From the NCBI GenBank assembly GCA_949128115.1, contig OX421966.1, forward strand, positions 5,332,001 to 5,396,000: 64,000 nucleotides of DNA, in the 5' to 3' direction. This DNA comes from Anaspis maculata. Taxonomy: Eukaryota > Arthropoda > Insecta > Coleoptera > Scraptiidae. The notes under the pieces were generated by a model that saw only the letters and a list, made by a program, of their open reading frames with translations, was not told the DNA's origin and ran no database searches. The position numbers and the translations under genes were made by a program. Below are positions 41,501-50,500 of the stretch, one piece after another; within the stretch, counting starts at the first letter, position 1, and every line of letters begins with the position of its first letter.

Positions 41501-44500
41501 CAAAGTTCGGAATTCTTACGACTAAAATTAAAACTAAAACTCTGTATGAACACCGCGCATATGACGCGTGCTTTCTACTTTCAAATTTACGACTACGACT
41601 ACGACTAAAACTAAAACCAAGCTGACTGAACCCACCTTTACTAAACGAAATACGTGCAACGTGATTATGAGCTTGCTTTCTACGTTGAATAGTTCGTAAC
41701 AGAAAAAAAAAACACTTTAAATTGAAATTCCCAATAAAATTGATCCGTATCCATTCTACAGACAAATAACCAATGAAATCGTGTCCGTCATGTCCGATTT
41801 AGTAAGAAGAAGCACCCGACTTGACATTTCTCACAGTGCTCCTCAACACAAAATAGGTTTTTCGGAAATGTCAACCAAAACCATTTATGGATTTGAGTTT
41901 TGGACACATTCACGCTTCTAACTTGTATTTTGTTGAAATCGTAGCTGATCGGAAACGCTTTTTTTATTTTTTTTTTTTCATTTTTTTAATTTTTTTTTTG
42001 TCAAGATTTTTGCATTTCAATTCTAAAAGTGCCAAAAACAAACAAAAACTTGACATGAAAGAATTTTTAGTGAATCAAAGATGATCTAGTTGCCTTCTAC
42101 TACAATTGACATACTTGTCACTTCTTTGACGTTGATAAATCATGCCGAAACAAGCAAGTCACAAAGAAAACAGAGCAAAAGTATGTGCACTTTGTGGTTC
42201 AAAAGTTGTAGTAGAAAGAGCCCATCATACCCCTTTCCCAGATCAACCGGACTCACCGAGCCGCAATGTGGTGCCTGGATGTTTGATGGTCAGTCAATCC
42301 AAGCACTGGGGCCGAAAAGCGCACGGTTGACCTAGACTCCGTCATTCACCCCGTTAACAAGTTTTATAAAAGCTTCTGAACAATATTTTATTGATAACAT
42401 ACAATTGTAGTTTTCATTTTCAAACAATTTTTTAAAAAAGAACACAAACTAGGGAAAGTTTACAAAGAACATTTCACAAACGTTTTATGACAATTCCGTC
42501 ACTGCCTTCAGCAAATATGTGCCATATCGGCTGTCGTTTAAATTATTTAATTTATATTTTGACCATGTTATCAAAAACTCGTGATGCAAGGACTCTCCAG
42601 GCTGTTCCGATCATAATCCGAGACCTCTGTTACCTAGATATTTCACACAGTCTTCAAGATGGTGTAAGGCGATATGAATTTAAAGAATTTCTAAAACCCC
42701 TGTTGCTTCAAAAGTATTCCTAAGATGGAGAATATCTGCTTTGAGGAGGCCATGTTCTTTCACCATCTTGGAAGAAGAACAGTCTTCGACAACTTTGTTC
42801 ATTGCTTTTATGGCCGATACTGTTGGTACTACTTTCAAGGACGGTGTTTGTCCCAAAATTCCAACATCCAAAAGGTAGTCCGGTTTTTTCAAAAGCTGAC
42901 GGCAAGCGTTACCTTCAAAAATTTCGCCTTGGTAGTTTTTTGAAAAAACTGGACTACCTTTTGAAAGTTGGAATTTGGGACAAACACCGCCCTTGAAAGT
43001 AGTACCAACAGTATCGGCCATAAAAGCAATGAACAAAGTTGACGAACACTGTTTTTCTTCCAAGATGGTGGAATAACATGGCCTCCTCAAAGCGAATATT
43101 CTCCATCTTATATTAATTATATTTTTAAAGCAACAGGGGTTTCAGAAACTCTTGAAATTCATATCGCCTTACACCATCTTGAAGACTGTGTGGAATATCT
43201 AGGTAACACAGGTCTTGGATTATGGTCGGAACAACCTGGAGGGTCCTTGCATCGCGAGTTTTTGATAACATGGTCAAAATATAAAATGAATAATTGAAAC
43301 GACAGCCGATATGGCACATATTTTCTGAAGGTAGTGACGGAATTTTCAGTACGTTTGTGAAATGTTCTTTGTAAACTTTTCCTAGTTTATGTTCTATTTT
43401 AAAAACTTGTTTGAAAATGAAAACTACAATAATTGTATGTTACCAATAAAATATTGCTCAGAAGCTTTTATATAACTTGTTAACGGAGTGAATGACGGAG
43501 TCTAGGTCAACCGTGTGCTTTTCGGCCCCAGTGCTTGGATGGACCGACCATCAAACATCCAGGCACCACATTGCGGCTCGGTGAGTCCGGCTGATCTGGG
43601 AGAGGGGTACGATGGGCCCTTCCTATTACAACTTTTGAACCACAAAGTGCACATACTTTTGCTCTGTTTTCCTCGTGACTTGCTTGTTTCGGCATGATTT
43701 ATCAACGTCAAGGAAGTGACAAGTATGTCAATTGTAGTAGAAGGCAACTAGATCATCTTTGATTCACTAAAAATTCTTTCATGTCAAGTTTTTGTTTGTT
43801 TTTGGCACTTTTAGAATTGAAATGCAAAAATCTTGACAAAAAAAATAAAAAAAAATAAAAAAAAGTCGTTTCCGATCAGCTACGATTTCAACAAAATACG
43901 AGTTAGAAGCGTGAATGTGTCCAAAACTCAAATCCATAAATGGTTTTGGTTGACATTTCCGGAAAACCTATTTTGTGTTGAGGAGCACTGTGTTCTGCAC
44001 AATTTAAAATCTGACAATTTCGAAAAAAGATGAAAAACTTGACACATTTCGAAAAATTGACTTTTTGAAAACGGCTTGTGGGACATCGTTTCTTATGCCC
44101 GCGGCACACGGTGCATGTTTGCATGCAGGTTTTCCAGGCAGGTTTTCTAGGCAGGATTTCCAGGCAGGTTTTGTTGCATGTTTTCGTGCAGGTTTTGGCA
44201 TCACACGAGGCAGGAAGCTGTGCTGGATTTTTGACGAATGCTGTCAGACTGATATTAGATGTCATCTTATAGTCTGGAAACAGCTCAACTTGTTTATTAG
44301 ATCAGTTTGGTGCGTGCTATGAAGTCAAGTGCAAGGTATTATTCAAATAGTGGTACACGTGTAAAATTGTGCAGTTCAGGATGATTATTCAAGACTCATT
44401 GACTTTGACACCTAACCTAAACTGAATTTCCTGCCTGGAAAACAAGCAGGGGATTTGGACCGCTTCACACGGTGCATTTTTGCATGCAATTTTTGGTGCT

Positions 44501-47500
44501 GGATTTCCAGGCAGGAAGCCAGGCAGGCTGGTGTCATGGAAACCCGAGCTCTCTCTTTCTAGTTTTTTAAATTTTCTAGTCGGTTTTCAGGCAGGATCTG
44601 TTCCTATTTTCCGTGCATTTTTGCATGCAAATTTTATTATTTTTGAATCCTTTCAAGTTCAGTCTCTGATGTGAGTCTTCTTAAAACCCTCCTTGTTCGT
44701 TGGAATGTTCTTGATTTGCAGTCGCGTGATCTTTCGCTAGCCGTGGTCGTCTAATGCCAGCATCAATATCGTCTTGTAAGGTGAGGAGCCTTGTTTGGGC
44801 TCCGGAAGTCTTTGATCAATGTCTTTTTCTCAAACGAGTGCGCCAGAGTTGTCTTTTGTGATCAAATACCCATATGACCCTCGCAAGTGTTTGAATGTCT
44901 TTTTTTCGTTTAGTTCAGTGACCAGTGTCGTCTTGTACCTAAGGTGTAAACTGTAGCGCCATATCAAGCTCTCGGAAGTCGTTAGGTGTCATTTTTGTTA
45001 GGTGAGGGTACCAGAGTCGCCTTATGTGATAAGGAGTCTTCTTTGGCCTGCAAGAATCTTCGAGTCTCTTTTGTTTATAACAATAGTAATAAAAGAATAG
45101 GAATGGAAAGAGTTTTCTTGTAAAACGGAATAACAAGCAAAAGAGGGAAATGGACGCCTGCACCCACTTTTTATTCTGTGAACCGGTTCAGACCATTTCT
45201 TTTTTTTTTAAACAACAGGCAATTGGTTTTTACGGTATTTGATTATGGTCAGCGGTCACCAGGACGGACGGGGACGGGGACGGGGACGACCATCCTTGCC
45301 ACCTTTCATGCTGTGGAGCCCTGTTTGGCTCATGGAAGACTGTGATATAAGGAACCCATGTATTACGTGATAAGGAAACCATATTATGGCCTTCGGAAGA
45401 CTCTCCAAAGTGTATGTGTTTTTCTGCTTGGAAAGGGTACTCACTACACCTTTTCCAGTTGTAGTTCAGAAAATATCAGTTGTATTTCAGATATCGTCAA
45501 TTGTAGTTCAGAAGACGTCAATTGCATTTCAGAATAGTAAAATGTAGTTCAGAAAGTATCAATTTTATTTCAGATTAGTCAAATGTATTTCAGAAACAGT
45601 CAATTGTATTTCAGATTAATAAATTGAATTTGAGAAAGCATCATTTGTATATCAGAAAGCGTGATTTGTATTTCAGAACATGTCATTTGTAGTTCAGAAA
45701 AAAATTCATATGTATAATTTATCAATCAATGCAGCTCCAAGATAATTGTAGCATTTGTCGTTCTTCAGTGCTGCGGAAGCCGGTCGTGCGATTAACACCA
45801 CCGCAGGCATCTGTTACACAGAAGATGTGCCGAATATCTGCAGTTCATCATACAAGAAGATCAAGAGTTCGAAGCTGTGGCTGTGCAAAAGTGCCCCAAT
45901 TTGCAGGAGTCCGAATAAAATTGATACTTTCTGAACTACATTTTACTAATCAGAGATGCAACTGATGTCTTCTGAACTACAATTGACGCCTTCTGAACTT
46001 CAATTGACGCTTTCTGAAATACAATTGACATAATCTGATGTACAGTTCACGTTTTCTGAACTACATTTGATAAATCTGAAATACAATTGACGCCTTCTGA
46101 ACTACAAGTGACTAATCCGAAATACAATTGACGCTTTCTGAACTACACTTGATAAATTCTGAAATTCAATTGACGATATCTGAAATACAATTGATATTTT
46201 CTGAACTACAACTGGAAAAGGTGTAGTGCCATTTTATACCTCAGATGTTCAGCTCTATTTGACCCCCTGAAATCTTTAGGGGTCATTTCTTCCAGTCAGG
46301 GCATCAGTACCTACTGTTTTGTTTCGTCTGGAACACTGTTTGGTTCTCAGGAGTCTTCTGGTAACATTTGTTTTTGATAGAGTCTTAATAGTTATCTCAG
46401 GAGCGCTAGTCTTCAGCCACCAAGTGCCCCCAGGAATCTTTTACGAATAGAAGTTCAATGGGGCTTCAGTCACCACAACTACCTGGAACGTTTTGTTGGG
46501 GACGGTCTTTCTGGAAACCAAATTGGATATTTTTCCACTTGCGGTATTTCATCATTGTCTGAAGAATTAGTAAATATTAATTTCACTTTGAAGGTGTTCC
46601 TAATTTTTGCTTGGTCAGAACGTTATTTATATTTTATATGGATAAAGTTGATACGAACTTCGCAATGATAACGATTTTGGAAAATATCCATTGGCGTAGA
46701 GAATGCGATATAAAAAAAATCGAGAGAAGACATTATTTCGACAAAAATTAATAGTGATTTTCGATTCAACATGGATTTATAAGTGAACAGTCCGTAATGA
46801 CAGCCTGTGACCTATCGGCTGGGCAAAAGTGAAAGCAGCATCACTCAACAGAAAGGAAGAAGTACTCCTAGCATGCTCTGATATTTGGAAAGTATTCTAC
46901 ATTGTTGATCACGAGATCTTTTTACAAAAATTGGAGTACTATAATACAGATCTAGAAAAAATGCACATTTTACTTCGCCAAGATCCAGTCGCTTCTTCTG
47001 TTTGTTCTGTCCTTTGTCCGGAAATTCCACGGATGTAACAAGGAACAAGGGTCTTCATTTTCTCAAAAAAAAGCAAATCGGAGCGTTGATAGGAGTTGCA
47101 AGCAGGGTCAGCTGGAGGAGTATTCTCAAGAAGCACGGAATACTTACTCAGCAGTCTCTTCAACTCTGCCCTCAGCCTGCTCGTAGCTGTCCCCCGTGAC
47201 TGGGACTATCCGGATCCACTACTCGGATCCAACATAACACCAGAGAAAGAAAAAGATGCGCCACCCCATACCACCGAATCAATCAAAGCAACAAGAGACC
47301 TTGACTATTGGAGTTTTTTTTTTTGATTGGGTGTTTATGTTTATGAACGCAACCACAGCTGGGCACGAAGATCTGCTGGTGATTCCCATAAAACTTGATG
47401 ACAAAATTTCACTAGCACCCCACAGCGAGCCCTTGGCTGGTTACTTAGGCATCGCGAAAACACTCAGTAGAATAAAAGATCGATTCTATTGGGCCACCTT

Positions 47501-50500
47501 GCAAAAGGACGTGACAAAATTCGTAAAGGGATGCCAAGACTGCCAAGCCAGACGCGGCAGTAACCAGCGACCACAGGGACTACTAGAACACTTAGGAGTT
47601 GCTACCCCATTTTATGAAGTAGGGACCAACCCTCTTGGTCCTTTTCCGAAGACAAAACAAGGGGCAAAATACATCGTGGTAGCGACAGACTACGCGACGC
47701 GCTACGCACAGACACGAGCTCTCGATAGTAGCAAAGCCGTCCCAGTAGCACGGTTCATACTGGAGGACATTATAACGAGACACGGTTGCCCAAAATACCT
47801 ACTGTCAGACAGAGGAAAAGTCTTCCATTCGGAATTGGTGACAGAGTTGGTAAAGGCAATGGGTGGGTGCTCGCAATTCACGTCATCATACCATCCTGCG
47901 ACGAACGGATTGACGGAAAGACTGAACAAAACATTGGCATCAGAGGGTGCAATCCCGGAGAAAAATCCTGATCCCGAGATTTACCGTGATCCCGGGATTT
48001 TCGGGATTCAATCACGAAATTCAAACTGGTATAAAAAAAACAATTAATTCAGAGAATTCTCATCATTTCATCAATAAACTAAACAAATACTTATTTGAAA
48101 TAGATTAACAAAAAAAAAATCGTTTTTGAATCAATGCCGCAAAAAAAAACTAAGGCACAGTAGGTTTGTTCGCGTCGCATAAACTTTTTGCACTTTCTGC
48201 ACCCTAGCCAATAGCGTGGGGTCCCTGGCAGCAGCTGACCAATCACAGCAGTTTGAGTGCAGAAAGTTCATGCGACGCGAACAAACCTAGTATTTCAGTT
48301 GAAGTTGAACTTTCGTTTAGTGAAACTTGGTTTTGTTACTGCGGAGACAATTATTGTTGCAACACCGGAATCAATGGCAACCAAACAGCTGGGGACAGCC
48401 GCCATTTTTATAGGCGGGGGGGGGGGGGGGGTAATGTCGGAAATTACAATTTTAAGTTAGGGTTCACCCAGTATGTCTCGGTGCAACCGACTGCACCCGA
48501 TACAGTAAATATAAGTACGTTGCACCTCTTGCATCGCAATGATCCGGGAACGCAAAGTTGCAATTTTTGCAAAGATGAGCAGAATCATCACATCCGCGAC
48601 AGTCAAAGTACACCGTCCACCGACCTCCATGGAAAAATCCAAAGGAAGGGTGAAAAATGAACCGAGGTGATAAAACCTTTGGAGACAAAGAGGAAGGCCT
48701 CTTTTGATCCGAGCCGATCGCGTGGTAGTTGTGCCGGGACTACCAGGGGCAGACTAGAAAAGGTTCATTGCGGTGCACGGGGTCGACGTGGTGTACTCTA
48801 TAATGTAAGTACTGTATTCTAGTCATTTAATTATTATACTCCGTTTATTTTCGATAATCTTTAATGTTCAATAAACGTCTAAAACGTCCCCCTTTCTGGG
48901 CTATTCAACTTGCGCCACTTATTGATAACCGGAAGGTACTGAAAAAGCCAAGCGAGTCCCCTCCTATACGTCACCCAGTTGAAGGCAGCGATCGTCCAGT
49001 ATTCGGGCATATCAGAATGTCCCGAATAGAAGCCATAAAAGGTAAGACGACGGTGACCTTTGACAATATCTCGAAAACGGTTAGCAATGTTCTAAAATGG
49101 TTTGTTGTACCTCAACAACCATGAAATTGTCCATCATATGACATGCCCTGCAATACTCTACCTTTGTCCGTTCAAAAGATTCATTTTTTTAAATTTTTTT
49201 CTTCACCATGTATACAGGATCTCAACTAAAATTTCATTTGCGGCGACGGACAAAATTGTTCAGACAGGTGCTAAGAACATGTGTGCCAAAAGACATTGCA
49301 TTACTCAAAAATGCAGCGTACAATACTGTACCGACCCCACTATCCGTCTTATTACTATGAGCTACTACTGAGGGCTGACATTTCCTGCAATTGAACACTG
49401 TGAACAATATTGACTATTTCTAGGGGAATGGATATTCACACATTGAATATGGGCACAGTATGGGTATATCGGGGATTGGAAAAACGCGAGAAAAACTGTC
49501 TCCCACAAAACGTCTTTGGGACGTCTTAACACGTTCACTGCCACGCCTGCTAGGGAACCAAACGACCTGGCTAGGCTCAATATAGTTCAAAATTGCTTCG
49601 GAACATAAGAACGCGGCAATGGCGGTCGTAGTAGGGCCCCGAACAACACAAGAATACCTACATAGAAGAGCTCACTACAGTTCCAAACACTACAAGAATA
49701 ATATACAAGGGGGCCAAATATGTTGCCAAATGACATTATGAAGATACAAAGGATCTCACTATGGTTTCAGACACTGACGTGTTTCAGAGGATACAACAAG
49801 GCATAAGGGGGCCTGCTATAGGAAACCTAACGATACAGCAAAGCACAGGGAAGAGCACGAAGCACGAAAATACACAAGGGTGCTAATCAGAATTCCAAAT
49901 GACACATAAGTAACCAAACGATACAGTAAGCCGTAAGGAAGAACACAAAAATACACAAGGCTGCTAATTAGGGTTCCAAATGAAACGAGAGGAACCAATT
50001 ATACAGCAAGGAGAAGGAAAGCTCGCGAGGCGCCCCGCGCGGGGCTTCAAGGTAGAAGAGAATAGCGATTGGGGCTCAGTAGGGCTTCGAACAACACAAG
50101 AATACACAATGGAGCACCAAAGAAAATTATATATAAAGACAAAAAAGTGGCCACTCCGAGATCAAGGAACACTGGAAGACAAAGATTGCAGTATTGATAT
50201 TGTCGTGTGCCATCAACTGCAACCGTAGTCTTCACTTTTCAGTGTCTTTTTGAGCCACAACATAGATCATGGAACAGAGAACTGATGGCGCTGAATAGGA
50301 CAGCACATGAAGATGGAAAACAACTGTTGAGGACCTAGATCAGATAATCAGATCACGAGGCGACTTTGGCGCATTGATAGTCTCTGTGCTCTGTGATCTG
50401 CGTAGACAAACGAATTCATAGATAATATGTAGTTGTTTTGTTGCATTTATTATAGGAAGAAAAATTATGAGAAGCCTTTATGAGTACCTACCTGCCTATA

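Larger units (their letters stand above)
41832..43992. mobile_element. 2.16 kb palindromic DNA transposon, CACAGTG termini, TTCT duplication (Chapaev-like)
   Basis: Ends CACAGTGCTCCTCAACAC and GTGTTGAGGAGCACTGTG; TTCT flanks at 41828-41831 and 43993-43996. The whole element is two inverted arms of about 1.06 kb around a ~40 bp spacer near 42895-42935. Both arms keep long stretches in near-identity (for example TTTATGGATTTGAGTTTTGG near 41885 and its complement near 43930). Each arm carries the same 62-codon ORF. CAC..GTG ends and a 4 bp duplication are what I recall for the Chapaev group of CMC transposons; no full transposase is present, so the assignment is inferred. Confidence 0.8.

Noticed and set aside
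41832..41870. RAG recombination signal sequence
   Set aside because: The CACAGTG heptamer matches, but no ACAAAAACC-like nonamer lies at 12 or 23 bp, and the context is a transposon terminus with a 4 bp duplication.
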